Source of the DNA: JABMQB01 sp963677475
Lineage (GTDB): Bacteria; Bacteroidota; Bacteroidia; Bacteroidales; Prolixibacteraceae
Assembly (NCBI GenBank): GCA_963677475.2
Contig: CAXXQD010000021.1
Span: 744,001 to 808,000 of the forward strand
Direction: 5' to 3'
DNA: 64,000 nucleotides
The position numbers and the translations under genes were made by a program. The notes under the pieces are model-generated. The model was not told the origin of the DNA, did no database searches, and saw nothing but the letters and a program-made list of their open reading frames with translations. This document shows, piece after piece, positions 44,774-54,544 of the stretch; position 1 is the first letter of the stretch, and each line of letters begins with the position of its first letter.

Positions 44774-46783
44774 ATGAACTATAAGGTTGTTCTTTTATTT
44801 GCATTTATATTCATTAGTGCATTTCATTCTTTCGCCCAGCTTGAAAGTATAAATGCTATTGCAGACAAAGATATTATATGTGAAGGGGATACTATTCAGT
44901 TAAACGTGCAGTACCTTCAAACAGGTAATAATTCCCTAACTTTTGAATGGGATAATACCGAAACGTTAACTAATAATAGCATTGTAAATCCGCGTGGGTT
45001 TCCGCTTGTTTCAACCATATATTTTGTAACCGTAACAGATATTGACCATGCGCTTGTTTTTAGGGATAGCATTGAAATAGTGGTTGTTCCCAAACCGGAA
45101 GTGAATGCAGGTAATAATGGTATTGTCTGCGAGAATCAGGAGTTTAAAGTTAGCAATGCCTTTACAAATAATTCGATAGAATTCCACTGGAGCCACGATG
45201 GGCAAGGAATGCTTTTGGATACAAATTCATATACACCCATTTACTTTCCGGCTGAAGGGGAAATCGGAATTGTTAATATTATGCTTACAACAGGAGGCAT
45301 TTTATATTGCGATGACATAACAGATTCTTTGCAACTTACCATTGCCGAATTACCAAAAGTTGAGTTGAATGTAAGCGCAGATACGATTTGTAACAATGAA
45401 AATTTTGTATTCTCAGAACCACCAACGATTAGCCATGTGCAAAATTTTAGTTGGACACATAATGGGCAGGGAACTTTAATAAATACACATACCTTAACCC
45501 CTGAATATGTTCCCGATGAGTTTGAATCGGGAAACGTGCGGATCATTCTAATTGGGAACGGGACTGCTTCGTGTACCCAGGTTTATGATACTTTGAACTT
45601 ATATCTTGGAACTTCTCCTTCGATTCAAATTGCACAGAAAGAATTGGCTGGGTGTTATGGAAATAGTTTGACAATTTATGGGGTAACCATTAGTAATGCT
45701 TCCCAGGTGGATTGGGAGCACAATGGAGAAGGTATATTAGAAGATGTAGATAACAATAACCCTGTTTATATTCCAAAGCTTGGAGAAACAGGAACTATTG
45801 AAGTTGTAATCACTGCTCATGGTTCTAATAATTGTAGCCCGACCACAGATACATTATATATAGAAGTTTCTGAACCGCAGCAAATTTTATTGCCTCAAGA
45901 TACCAGCGTTTGTTCTAATGAGAACCTGGTTCTTTCGGCTCCTGAAGGACTGACTTATTTATGGAGTACAGGCGAAACCTCTTCATCTATTGAAGTTAAT
46001 CCTAAAATAGACACAATATATTCTGTCCAAACAACCAACTCAGTTGGTTGTGTTTTGGTTGATACCATTCATGTTACCGTTCATGATATGGAAATAGAAT
46101 ATACCAACGATGCATTAATTTGTGAAGGGGAGGAAGTTACCATTGCAGTTGTTTATTCCGACGATCATATATACAGCTGGGATACAGGAGAAACGTTAAG
46201 TGCAATTATCGTTAGTCCGGTTTCAGAGACCAGTTATTTCGTAACTGTTACCAATTCAAATGGTTGTGTAGCCGATGCCGAAATCATGGTTTCTGTGAAT
46301 GAATCTCCGTTTTTTGACATTGAAAAAGTGGATGGGGAACGGATTATTGAGGTTTACCCTTCCAATTATTCTGATTATACCTTTTTAGATGCTTCCGGAA
46401 ATGTTCTGCAATCCGGATTTTCAAATACATTTGCTTACAGTGGTGAATTTGAAGCAAACGATACCATAATTGTTCGCACCAGCAACGATTTAGGTTGTTC
46501 TGTTGAGGATATGTATTTCGTGGAACGGGAAGAAAGAGGCCTTGTCCCAGGATTTGAGGTTAATGCTTTCTCACCCAATGGCGATGGAATAAACGATGTT
46601 TTTCTGAATGGTCAAAAAATAGTGGTAATTGATAGGTCAGACAAAATATTATTTGACGGAAACACAGGTTGGGACGGACAATCAAATGGAAAAGATATGC
46701 CTGCAGGAACCTATTATTTTGTGGCATATGACACCACTGGTGAAGTTATTTATAAAGGATCGGTAACCATCGTACGGGATTAA
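44774..46783 (+). CDS. Secreted Ig/PKD-repeat protein with CHU_C T9SS sorting domain
   Basis: 669 residues. Signal peptide (1-21, ending SFA). Several PKD/Ig-like repeats (each with a conserved Cys pair, such as VCENQEF and ICNNENF, about 30-560). The C-terminal domain (about 588-669) reads NAFSPNGDGINDVF, then GWDGQSNGKDMPAGTYYFVA. This is the type B (CHU_C) sorting domain that sends proteins through the type IX secretion system to the surface. Only 3 bp separate it from the next gene, an OmpA-type T9SS protein, and a PorP/SprF gene follows. This arrangement is typical for a T9SS substrate with its dedicated partners. Confidence 0.88.
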   Translation: MNYKVVLLFAFIFISAFHSFAQLESINAIADKDIICEGDTIQLNVQYLQTGNNSLTFEWDNTETLTNNSIVNPRGFPLVSTIYFVTVTDIDHALVFRDSIEIVVVPKPEVNAGNNGIVCENQEFKVSNAFTNNSIEFHWSHDGQGMLLDTNSYTPIYFPAEGEIGIVNIMLTTGGILYCDDITDSLQLTIAELPKVELNVSADTICNNENFVFSEPPTISHVQNFSWTHNGQGTLINTHTLTPEYVPDEFESGNVRIILIGNGTASCTQVYDTLNLYLGTSPSIQIAQKELAGCYGNSLTIYGVTISNASQVDWEHNGEGILEDVDNNNPVYIPKLGETGTIEVVITAHGSNNCSPTTDTLYIEVSEPQQILLPQDTSVCSNENLVLSAPEGLTYLWSTGETSSSIEVNPKIDTIYSVQTTNSVGCVLVDTIHVTVHDMEIEYTNDALICEGEEVTIAVVYSDDHIYSWDTGETLSAIIVSPVSETSYFVTVTNSNGCVADAEIMVSVNESPFFDIEKVDGERIIEVYPSNYSDYTFLDASGNVLQSGFSNTFAYSGEFEANDTIIVRTSNDLGCSVEDMYFVEREERGLVPGFEVNAFSPNGDGINDVFLNGQKIVVIDRSDKILFDGNTGWDGQSNGKDMPAGTYYFVAYDTTGEVIYKGSVTIVRD

Positions 46784-46786
46784 TTT

Positions 46787-49309
46787 ATGAATATACAACG
46801 TTATAAATATTATATTTTACCCATACTGGTAATGATTGTTACCACAGCTGTTGGTCAACAAAAAAAAATGCTGAAGGCGGAGTATGAATTCGAGCAGAAA
46901 AATTATACCAAGGCTGAAAAGTTGTTTTCGAAAGCATTGCTTAGTGCAGGTATTGATGAAAAGCCAGACCTGTTAATGAAAATTGCGGAATGTAATGAAA
47001 ATATGAACCAATATGAAAAGGCGATTGAATATTATGAGCAATATGTGATTCTTTCGAACAACCCGGCTTACGATCCGGTATTTCATTTGGGAACCCTTTA
47101 CCTGAAAACGACACAAATTACAAAAGCCAAAGCTCAGTTCGAAAATTTACTTTTACAAAAGCCGGACAATAAAGAGCTTGGAAAAATGTTGGCAAGTTGT
47201 GATTTTGCACGCAATGAATTACAAAAAACAGACCTGCCGGCAATTATTAACCAGGAAGCAATTAATTCGGAACAAAGTGAGTTTGGTTTGGCCTGGTTAA
47301 ACGATTACCTTGTTTTTGCATCCAAAAGGCTGGGCAATGATTTTTCTTCCATCCACGGACGTACCAACCAGGGATTCTCAAATATGTACATGGCAACATT
47401 AGATCCGGTTTATCATTTATATTCAAACCCGGTTGAGTTAAAAGGTGAAGCTAATAGTCAATATAACGACGGAACGTTTGCTTTCGATAAAAATACCAAT
47501 ACCGCTTATTTTACCCAATGCAAAAAGGTGCCAGAAAGGTGCCAGATTTATAAGGGGAAATACAAGGACGAAGAAATTATTGATGTAAGTGTACTTTCGT
47601 TCTCGAACAAAGAAAACAATTTTGCGCACCCAAGTATTTCTACGGATGGGAAAACGTTTTATTTTGTGTCGGATATGCCCGGTGGGTTCGGAGGTGAAGA
47701 TATTTGGAAAGCGAACATAACTTCTACTGGAGCGCTTGAGAACATTCAAAATCTTGGCGATAAAATAAATACCGAAAAAGATGAAATGTTCCCATATATT
47801 TATAACAATAATATCCTGTTTTTCTCTTCAGAAGGACATGTTGGAATGGGGGGCTTGGATATTTTCTATTCAGAAATTGAACAGGGCGTTTTTTCGAAAC
47901 CTACAAATTTAGGTGTACCAATCAATTCCACATCCGATGATTTTAGCATATTGCTTCATCAGGATGGCGAAGGTGGAATGTTTTGTAGTAATCGCGAAAA
48001 CGAAGAAAAAAGCGACGATATCTTTAGTTTTTCGCACAATCTTTTTAGTTCAAATCTAACAGGTACCGTAAACGATTCGTTAAAATTAACACCCGTTTCG
48101 CAGGCAAAAATTAGTTATAAAACCAACTCTGAAGCAGAGCAGATTGTAAATTCTGATGGACAGGGCAAGTTTGTTCTGCCTTTGGCTTCCCACCCAAATT
48201 GCGGTGCAAACCATAAAATTGTGGTTGAAAAAAGCGGGTATAGAACAAAAACAATTGATGTAGCCTGCAATTATGAGGATGAATTAATTGTATTATTGAG
48301 TGGAGGGTTACATAATAATTCTTTAATCGGAACGGTGAAGGACCGAAATACGGATAAACCATTGGATAAAGCTTTGCTGGTTGTAACCAGTGTAAAAGGG
48401 TTTAGGGATACAGTTTATTCAACGCCGGAAGGAGTATGGAGATCAGAGAACATTTCTCCCAACGATTATTATAACTTGCGTGCTTCAAAGCCAGGCTATT
48501 TATCGGAATCGAAAAATATTCTGCTCTCAGAAGAGATAGCACCCGGTATTATTTCAGTAAATAATGGAATTGATACCGACTTTAGGTTGTACCCAATCGA
48601 ATTGAAAAAAGAATTCAGGATAGACAATATTTATTATGAATTTGATAAATCGACACTTACTGACGAATCAAAGATTGAGCTTGGAAACCTGGTAAATATT
48701 TTAACCGAAAACCCAAATATTACAATTCGGGTAAATTCCCATACCGATGCTCGCGGAAGCGATTCATATAATCAACGTTTGTCGGATGAACGGGGGAGAA
48801 GTGTGGTAACTTTTTTAATACATCAGGGTATTGCAAACGACAGGTTGTTTTCTAAAGGATTTGGTGAATCAGCCCTTGTGGTTAAAAATGCAAAAACCGA
48901 TGAAGAGCACCAACTTAACCGACGAACAACCTTTGAAATATTGGGAACGGCCTACAATGCAGAAATTATAAACGAAGGCCTGGAAAAAGAAAAAGTTTTG
49001 GCAGGTAAGTATAAAAACCAAAATACATCCGTATCGAATCATACAACAATTGATAGAACTCAATCAACAAAGATCACAGGAAAATATGGTGTACAGGTTC
49101 ATGCAACCAGTAAGCCTGTAAACGTGGATGTTGAGATGAAACAAATAGCAGATTTGATAGAAAAGTACGGGCTTAAAACAGTCCGTATAAACAATATGTA
49201 TAAATACCAGCTTGGTCCGGTGGGCGACAGAGAAGATGCAAACCAGTTAAAAAAAGTACTGGGGCAAAGAGGGTATGGCGATTGCTTTTTAATAGTTATG
49301 GAACAGTAA
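46787..49309 (+). CDS. PorE-like OmpA-family protein with TPR, propeller and SPOR domains
   Basis: 840 residues: signal peptide (about 1-23), TPR units (about 25-145), PD40/WD40-like propeller (about 150-420, with FAHPSISTDGKTFYFVS), two carboxypeptidase-regulatory-like domains (about 425-605), OmpA C-terminal domain (about 613-730: YYEFDKSTLTD, then VNSHTDARGSDSYNQRLSDERG) and a SPOR-like domain (about 764-840, GKYGVQV). PorE of Porphyromonas has the first four parts and ties the T9SS to peptidoglycan. The added SPOR end, a peptidoglycan-binding domain, is less usual. Operon partner of the CHU_C protein and PorP/SprF. Confidence 0.87.
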   Translation: MNIQRYKYYILPILVMIVTTAVGQQKKMLKAEYEFEQKNYTKAEKLFSKALLSAGIDEKPDLLMKIAECNENMNQYEKAIEYYEQYVILSNNPAYDPVFHLGTLYLKTTQITKAKAQFENLLLQKPDNKELGKMLASCDFARNELQKTDLPAIINQEAINSEQSEFGLAWLNDYLVFASKRLGNDFSSIHGRTNQGFSNMYMATLDPVYHLYSNPVELKGEANSQYNDGTFAFDKNTNTAYFTQCKKVPERCQIYKGKYKDEEIIDVSVLSFSNKENNFAHPSISTDGKTFYFVSDMPGGFGGEDIWKANITSTGALENIQNLGDKINTEKDEMFPYIYNNNILFFSSEGHVGMGGLDIFYSEIEQGVFSKPTNLGVPINSTSDDFSILLHQDGEGGMFCSNRENEEKSDDIFSFSHNLFSSNLTGTVNDSLKLTPVSQAKISYKTNSEAEQIVNSDGQGKFVLPLASHPNCGANHKIVVEKSGYRTKTIDVACNYEDELIVLLSGGLHNNSLIGTVKDRNTDKPLDKALLVVTSVKGFRDTVYSTPEGVWRSENISPNDYYNLRASKPGYLSESKNILLSEEIAPGIISVNNGIDTDFRLYPIELKKEFRIDNIYYEFDKSTLTDESKIELGNLVNILTENPNITIRVNSHTDARGSDSYNQRLSDERGRSVVTFLIHQGIANDRLFSKGFGESALVVKNAKTDEEHQLNRRTTFEILGTAYNAEIINEGLEKEKVLAGKYKNQNTSVSNHTTIDRTQSTKITGKYGVQVHATSKPVNVDVEMKQIADLIEKYGLKTVRINNMYKYQLGPVGDREDANQLKKVLGQRGYGDCFLIVMEQ

Positions 49310-49321
49310 AATTGAAATGAA

Positions 49322-50248
49322 ATGTTGATTACTAAAGCAATAATAAATAGGAAGGCATTTGGGGTTCTTTTTATCGCAATGGCCCTATTTTCATTAAGTA
49401 GTTTTTCGCAAGATATTGTGTTTAGCCAGAATATGTTTTATAAAGACAATATTAACCCTTCTTCATTTTTAATCGCCAATGACTATAACGTTTTTCTGTT
49501 ATACAATAACAACATGGGAGGGTTTGATAATAACCCACATACACAGGTAGTTGATTTTAGCATGCTTCGTGGAAACCAAAAATTTGGTATATATTTCATA
49601 AACGATAAGCTTGGGTTTGATTTAATACAGAATGTAAAAGGCCGGTATGCGCAAAAATTTGACCTTACAAAAAACTCCTCTTTTTCGTTGGGGTTGGCAA
49701 TTGGGGCGGTGCATCGGAAACTGGAAGTAACAAAACTAACTTTTGATGAAGATAATGATCCGGTGAGTCTGGTAGATTATGCCAAAACATGGTTCGATTA
49801 CGATTTTGGAGCTGAATATCGTTACGACAGGTTATATGTAGGATTGTCGTTTACGCATTTCGGAAAGTTGTTAAATAATTCGGCTAACGAAGTTTTAACT
49901 TCACATGTTTATGCATATGCGCAATATGCTTACGAGGTAAATAAAATGTTCACGGTATATCCAAGTTTGCTGATGCGTTATTGGACGGGCTCATTTATGG
50001 TTGAAACTGGCATTACGGCCTATTATAACAATACCTTCTGGGGAGGGGTTTCATTTAGCGATTTTCAGGATTTAACCTTTATGGCAGGATTAAAAGTGTA
50101 CGAAAACATTATGTTTGGATATGCTTTTAAAGCAAATTTGAATAAAAATATATTGAACCCGTTTGCTACAGGAACCAATGAAATTTTCCTGAACATTCCG
50201 TTTAATACCACACGCCGGAATGTTAAAACACCACGTTTTATCGACTAA
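49322..50248 (+). CDS. PorP/SprF-family outer-membrane T9SS protein
   Basis: 308 residues. N-terminal signal sequence (about 1-29), then FSQNMFYKDNINPSSF, the usual PorP/SprF opening, and a series of amphipathic strands ending in a C-terminal strand, as in an outer-membrane barrel. PorP/SprF proteins often sit beside CHU_C-type substrates and hold or help export them. It lies 12 bp after the PorE-like gene. Confidence 0.88.
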   Translation: MLITKAIINRKAFGVLFIAMALFSLSSFSQDIVFSQNMFYKDNINPSSFLIANDYNVFLLYNNNMGGFDNNPHTQVVDFSMLRGNQKFGIYFINDKLGFDLIQNVKGRYAQKFDLTKNSSFSLGLAIGAVHRKLEVTKLTFDEDNDPVSLVDYAKTWFDYDFGAEYRYDRLYVGLSFTHFGKLLNNSANEVLTSHVYAYAQYAYEVNKMFTVYPSLLMRYWTGSFMVETGITAYYNNTFWGGVSFSDFQDLTFMAGLKVYENIMFGYAFKANLNKNILNPFATGTNEIFLNIPFNTTRRNVKTPRFID

Positions 50249-50265
50249 TATCTTAATACAATAGC

Positions 50266-50847
50266 ATGAAGGCAACACGTGCTTTATGGTTCGGATGTTT
50301 ACTGCTAATTTTATCTTGCTCTGAAAGGCCATTCCCTAAAGTTATTATCGAAACAGAACTTGAGGATATGGTGGTTCAATTAGATACCATAAATGCACCT
50401 GTAACGGCGGGTAATTTTTTGCACCTTGTTGAAGAAGGGACATACAAAGGCGCAATGTTTTACCGGGTTGTCCGAACGGATAACCAGCCAAACAATCCTA
50501 TAAAAATAGAGGTTATTCAGGGAGGTTTGATGCATGATTCAATATTGGTGAATTATCCTTCAATAAAGCATGAAACAACAAAAGAAACAGGCATTAAACA
50601 TCTGAAAGGTGTTATTTCAATGGCTAGGTACGAACCGGGAACTGCATGCACCGAGTTTTTTATTTGTGTTGGTGATCAGCCAGAACTCGATTTTGGAGGC
50701 AAAAGAAATCCTGACGGACAGGGTTTTGCTGCTTTTGGAAAAGTGATTGGTGGTTACCCTGTAGTACTTTCTATTCAACAACAGCCCGATCATAATCAGT
50801 ATTTGACTCCTCCGGTCCGGATAAACGATATCCGAATCGTGAAATAA
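50266..50847 (+). CDS. Cyclophilin-type peptidyl-prolyl isomerase lipoprotein
   Basis: 193 residues. Lipoprotein signal with cysteine at 18 (LLILSCSERP). The cyclophilin pattern is clear: PVTAGNFLHLVEEGTYKGAMFYRVV, VIQGG, GVISMARYEPGTACTEFFI and GFAAFGKVIGG. It probably folds proline-containing proteins in the periplasm. It lies 17 bp after PorP/SprF and may be part of the same transcript. The usual SQFF reads TEFF here and the His of common cyclophilins is not obvious, so activity may be low. Confidence 0.88.
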   Translation: MKATRALWFGCLLLILSCSERPFPKVIIETELEDMVVQLDTINAPVTAGNFLHLVEEGTYKGAMFYRVVRTDNQPNNPIKIEVIQGGLMHDSILVNYPSIKHETTKETGIKHLKGVISMARYEPGTACTEFFICVGDQPELDFGGKRNPDGQGFAAFGKVIGGYPVVLSIQQQPDHNQYLTPPVRINDIRIVK

Positions 50848-50882
50848 TATATCTACAAATCCGAAAAATTTAAGAAAAAAGA

Positions 50883-50908
50883 AGCCCTTGAAAGGGGATT
50901 CAAGGGCT
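50883..50908 (-). terminator. Hairpin between convergent genes (10-bp stem)
   Basis: AGCCCTTGAA / TTCAAGGGCT with a 6-nt loop; on the minus strand TTCTTTTTTC follows. It could end leftward transcripts, or act on both strands 35 bp after the cyclophilin stop. Confidence 0.65.
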
Positions 50909-51152
50909 AAATCACATTGTGTGACAATCGCACTAACAATTTCTTTAATTGATACTGTTTACTATCTCTATGATTAAATTGAGGTGCCTATTTTAAATCA
51001 ACTTTCCCTGAAACATATTATACAACAGATTCAGGATGCTAAAGCTGTAGCTCAAAACTATCTAAATTAAGCCGAAATAAAATCTTTAATCAACGAACTG
51101 CATGTTTATAGGGATAAATGTGCATTTTTGTGCTGCCAATGGCAAAAATAGT

Positions 51153-51186
51153 AAAAAAGGGAAAGAGAACTAATATCTCTTTCCCT
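51153..51186 (-). terminator. Terminator of the MORN-repeat gene
   Basis: An 11-bp perfect stem (51158-51168 with 51176-51186), 7-nt loop, followed on the minus strand by TTTTTT. It lies about 270 bp past the MORN gene stop. Confidence 0.7.
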
Positions 51187-51458
51187 AACTAGCATCTAAG
51201 TACCAACCGAAAACAATTATATGTAACAATTAAGGCTGATACCCAGGGTTATATGCATATGATGTGTTTTGTTACAGAACAATTTGAGCCCTGTTAAATG
51301 CCCAAGTCTAATATTTAGAAAGTTTATTTTTGCTTAAATATTATAAAATAGATACCATTAAAACACGAACATAGGTTCATAAAGTATTGAAATAACTTTC
51401 AAATCTATATGAATAGTTTTTAAGATTAATGCAGTAGATAAAATATGGTTTTTAAATT

Positions 51459-52151
51459 TTAATTATGGTCAGCGCTTATCCGCCAGTTTCCATCTTCAAA
51501 AATTTCAAATTGCAGAGTGATATTTACATCAAAATTACCTGATTTGTTAGGTACTTTATAACTTATAGTGGCTTCAAACGGGAAATTTACATTCATAATT
51601 TCAGCGTTCACTCCTCCGTTGGGATATACAATGTCCCCAATAGTTCCACTCGTGAACCTGTTTATCCTAAAACCTGTAACACTTCGTTTAATGTCTTTAA
51701 TATTAATGGTAATGTTTTGCCCTTCCCCCATTTTTCTAAACACAGGTTTGTTTTGGAAGTTTGTTGCCTGGATTATTTTATAACCATCAAACAACGATTT
51801 ATCTTCACCAAGGTATTTCCCATTTTTCCAATATCCTTTCAAAATGCCTTCACCACTTTGCATAGATCCCTTACCATGCATTTGGTCATTAAAGAATTCG
51901 CCATTGTAAACGCCTCCATCGGCAAACATATAGATGCCTTTTTTATCTTTCATTCCTTTATTGAAGAGTCCTTCATAAGTATCGATACCTACGGCTTTAC
52001 CTTTTCCATGGGCGAAGCCGTTCTTGCATTTTCCTTCGTATGTGCCTTGTAAATTGGGATCTAGTACTTTACATTTTTTTTGCGCATTTGCTCCTCCGGA
52101 ATAAAAAATGCTGAACAAGGTTACAATGAGTATGTATTTTATAGTATTCAT
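51459..52151 (-). CDS. Secreted MORN-repeat protein
   Basis: 230 residues. Signal peptide (1-23, ending ANA). Residues about 35-115 contain tandem MORN motifs (GTYEGKCKNGFAHGKGKA, YEGLFNKGMKDKKGIY, YNGEFFNDQMHGKGS). The C-terminal half (about 140-230) is a beta-rich domain with no named family. MORN repeats form extended sheets that bind lipids or proteins. No linked pathway is visible. Confidence 0.85.
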   Translation of the reverse strand: MNTIKYILIVTLFSIFYSGGANAQKKCKVLDPNLQGTYEGKCKNGFAHGKGKAVGIDTYEGLFNKGMKDKKGIYMFADGGVYNGEFFNDQMHGKGSMQSGEGILKGYWKNGKYLGEDKSLFDGYKIIQATNFQNKPVFRKMGEGQNITINIKDIKRSVTGFRINRFTSGTIGDIVYPNGGVNAEIMNVNFPFEATISYKVPNKSGNFDVNITLQFEIFEDGNWRISADHN

Positions 52152-52246
52152 AATCAGACTATTTATGTGTTAATACATAACAAAATTACAAAAACCATTC
52201 CGACTGTTGTAGCCGGAATGGTTAATATTAATGAAATTAGATTCTG

Positions 52247-53092
52247 TTACTGCTTGGTCATTTCAATAGTCCAGTAATAAGGACCTCCGTCATACGAGCA
52301 GCTAAGTGAAATTGTTCCATTAGCTTCGTCGGCAGTACCTGATATTGAAAAACCAGGATAGTCTGAGCTTTCACCGGAGATATTTCCACAGGCATCTTTA
52401 AAAATACCGGGGATAGCAACTCCAAATGCACCAGCGGTAAAGTCTGCAACGGAATAATTCCCGTTGCCTTCTTCTGCAAAAACTTCCATGGTTAATGAAC
52501 CGGCACCCATATCTCCTGCAAATACTGCAGTATATGTACCAGCAAGATCGCTAGGACAATCGATGTCTTTTAGGGTTAGTGTAAACGAGTTTTGACCTTC
52601 TAAACGTGAAGTTCGCAAACTCATTCCAGATTCAGTTGAAGCACTGGATATAGAAATTGTTAAACTTTTATCGCCATCTGATGCGTCATCTGTTAACGGT
52701 ACGATACCAAAAATATTCTGATCGGCATCTTCAAATGAATGATCGATTGAAATTGTTATGGTAAAACCAGAAGCACTTGCATTTGATATGGTAGGGTAAT
52801 CACGGTTGTCGCCAGTGTATGAAACAACAACAAAGTCGGTTCCATAAACGGCATCTCCACCAAAAGTCAGGTTGATTGTGGTTGCCTCCAAAACAAAAGC
52901 AGGAGCATTAATCCTGAACCAACTTGTGTCGGCACCTTCGTTAACAATTGACCCGTCATAACTGTCATAGCTATTAAAATCAACAAAGGCAGTAACCCTT
53001 TCTCCGTCAAGGATATAATCATCTGTGAATTCTTCACACGACATGGCAAAGAACACCAGTGAAATTGAAATTAGATATATTATTTTCTTCAT
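52247..53092 (-). CDS. Surface lipoprotein of the SusCD operon
   Basis: 281 residues. Lipobox ends at C19 (AMSCEEF). The N-terminal two-thirds resembles a Calx-beta-like or DUF-type Ig fold (FGGDAVYGTDFVV); the last 100 residues are another beta domain ending in YYWTIEMTKQ. It lies 11 bp after the SusD-like gene. In such operons the third gene usually encodes a surface binding lipoprotein for the substrate taken up by SusC/SusD. Confidence 0.75.
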   Translation of the reverse strand: MKKIIYLISISLVFFAMSCEEFTDDYILDGERVTAFVDFNSYDSYDGSIVNEGADTSWFRINAPAFVLEATTINLTFGGDAVYGTDFVVVSYTGDNRDYPTISNASASGFTITISIDHSFEDADQNIFGIVPLTDDASDGDKSLTISISSASTESGMSLRTSRLEGQNSFTLTLKDIDCPSDLAGTYTAVFAGDMGAGSLTMEVFAEEGNGNYSVADFTAGAFGVAIPGIFKDACGNISGESSDYPGFSISGTADEANGTISLSCSYDGGPYYWTIEMTKQ

Positions 53093-53103
53093 GGTATTTA
53101 AAT

Positions 53104-54525
53104 TTATTTGTCAATCCACATTTTTTCAGTTAAACCTTTAGAAATAGCATTAGGATTTGCAGTAGTTTCATCAATTGACATTGGGAACCTTCTTTGGAAA
53201 TCGTTCAAATATGCACCTGTTGGCAGTTCTAACTCAGGGACGTTTGTCCTTTTCCATTGCACCCAACCATCTGTTGGCACATAAAACAATGCCTTATATT
53301 GTTCCAGATGGATTTTTTCTAATGCCTGCTCTGCAGACATTTGTGCCAAAGGAACTAGGCTATTGAGGTAAGTGTCAATATCCGTTTGGGAAACACCATT
53401 ATATGCCATATTTGATGCAATACCTGAACGTAGGTATGTATTTGCCTGTGCCATATCGACGGATCCCATAATCCCTTTTGCATATGCTTCAGATTTGATT
53501 AGTTCAACTTCGGAATGCAGGAAAAAAGGTTGGTTCCTGTCTGCAGATAAAAACGACAGTCCAATGAATGAGGTATTTGAAAGGTTGGGTTCTCCAGGAA
53601 CGGCTCCATTATATTCATTATCCTCATTGTCTTCCAGGTCATTCTCGACCCAGGCATATAATCTCGGGTCTTCATCTTCAACCAGCATATCCACCAAAAC
53701 CTTGCTTGGGCGTAAATATGCCAAATCGCCACCTGCATAAAGTTCCCTTAAGCGGTAATAAACATTAACGTGACCAGGCTCATCAAAATATGGGAATTCA
53801 CTATTGTCGCTGTTGCTACTAAGGAATGTACCTGTTTCAATCAGGGATTTTAGTTGTGAACCATAAGTCCCTTGGTCTTTGGTTGCCAGAAGGTTCAATA
53901 CCCTTAGTTTTAGTGAGTTGCCGAGCTTTTTCCACTTTAGCATGTCGCCCTGATAGAATATCTCATCAAAAGAAACATCATTTTCATCAATTAATGCCAA
54001 TGCTTCATCAAGGATATCCAATGTTCCGTTTAGGACTGTCTCCTGGGTGTCGAAATGAGGATGGGGAAATTCTTGTGGATCTAATGCTTCTGTAAATGGG
54101 ATATCTCCCCACATACAAGTTGTATGGTACCATATCATAGCCATTGTGATTAAACATTGGGCTTCTCCATTTGGTACTCCTTTATCGACCGCAATTTCTC
54201 GGGCAAGTTTTAAACGTTCTAAACCAAGGTAAAAGCTGGCCCATGAGTTTCTGGGGGTCCACCCCATATCGCCAAAACGTTCGGGTTCCGTAAATACACC
54301 TGCATTGTTACTTCCTGATGCCCAATGTTGAGACCAGTACATAAGTGGTGGCCCAATGTCCATATAATTATTGGAATAGTCATTCATAGTTTCCATGATC
54401 AGTGTGCCCGGATCTACAGTTGTTGATGCATTTGGATTGGTATTTATATCCAAAAAGTCTTTTTCACATGAGAATAATAGTATGCCCAATGTAAAAATGG
54501 TAAGTATTTTAAATATTTTTTTCAT
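53104..54525 (-). CDS. SusD-like lipoprotein
   Basis: 473 residues. Lipobox at C20 (LLFSCEKDFLDINTNPN). The NTNPN start, the helical TPR-like body and the end (FQRRFPMSIDETTANPNAISKG) are typical of the SusD-like_2 group. It caps the SusC barrel and binds the nutrient outside the cell. It lies 19 bp after SusC. Without a polysaccharide-degrading neighbour the substrate, which may be peptide or glycan, is unknown. Confidence 0.9.
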   Translation of the reverse strand: MKKIFKILTIFTLGILLFSCEKDFLDINTNPNASTTVDPGTLIMETMNDYSNNYMDIGPPLMYWSQHWASGSNNAGVFTEPERFGDMGWTPRNSWASFYLGLERLKLAREIAVDKGVPNGEAQCLITMAMIWYHTTCMWGDIPFTEALDPQEFPHPHFDTQETVLNGTLDILDEALALIDENDVSFDEIFYQGDMLKWKKLGNSLKLRVLNLLATKDQGTYGSQLKSLIETGTFLSSNSDNSEFPYFDEPGHVNVYYRLRELYAGGDLAYLRPSKVLVDMLVEDEDPRLYAWVENDLEDNEDNEYNGAVPGEPNLSNTSFIGLSFLSADRNQPFFLHSEVELIKSEAYAKGIMGSVDMAQANTYLRSGIASNMAYNGVSQTDIDTYLNSLVPLAQMSAEQALEKIHLEQYKALFYVPTDGWVQWKRTNVPELELPTGAYLNDFQRRFPMSIDETTANPNAISKGLTEKMWIDK

Positions 54526-54544
54526 CGTAATCAGTTTTAAAAAA

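Larger units (their letters stand above)
50848..51458. other. Gene-free region with two long hairpins
   Basis: Between convergent genes. Apart from the two hairpins listed separately there is no supported gene; the sequence is AT-rich and contains stop codons in all frames I checked by eye. Confidence 0.5.
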
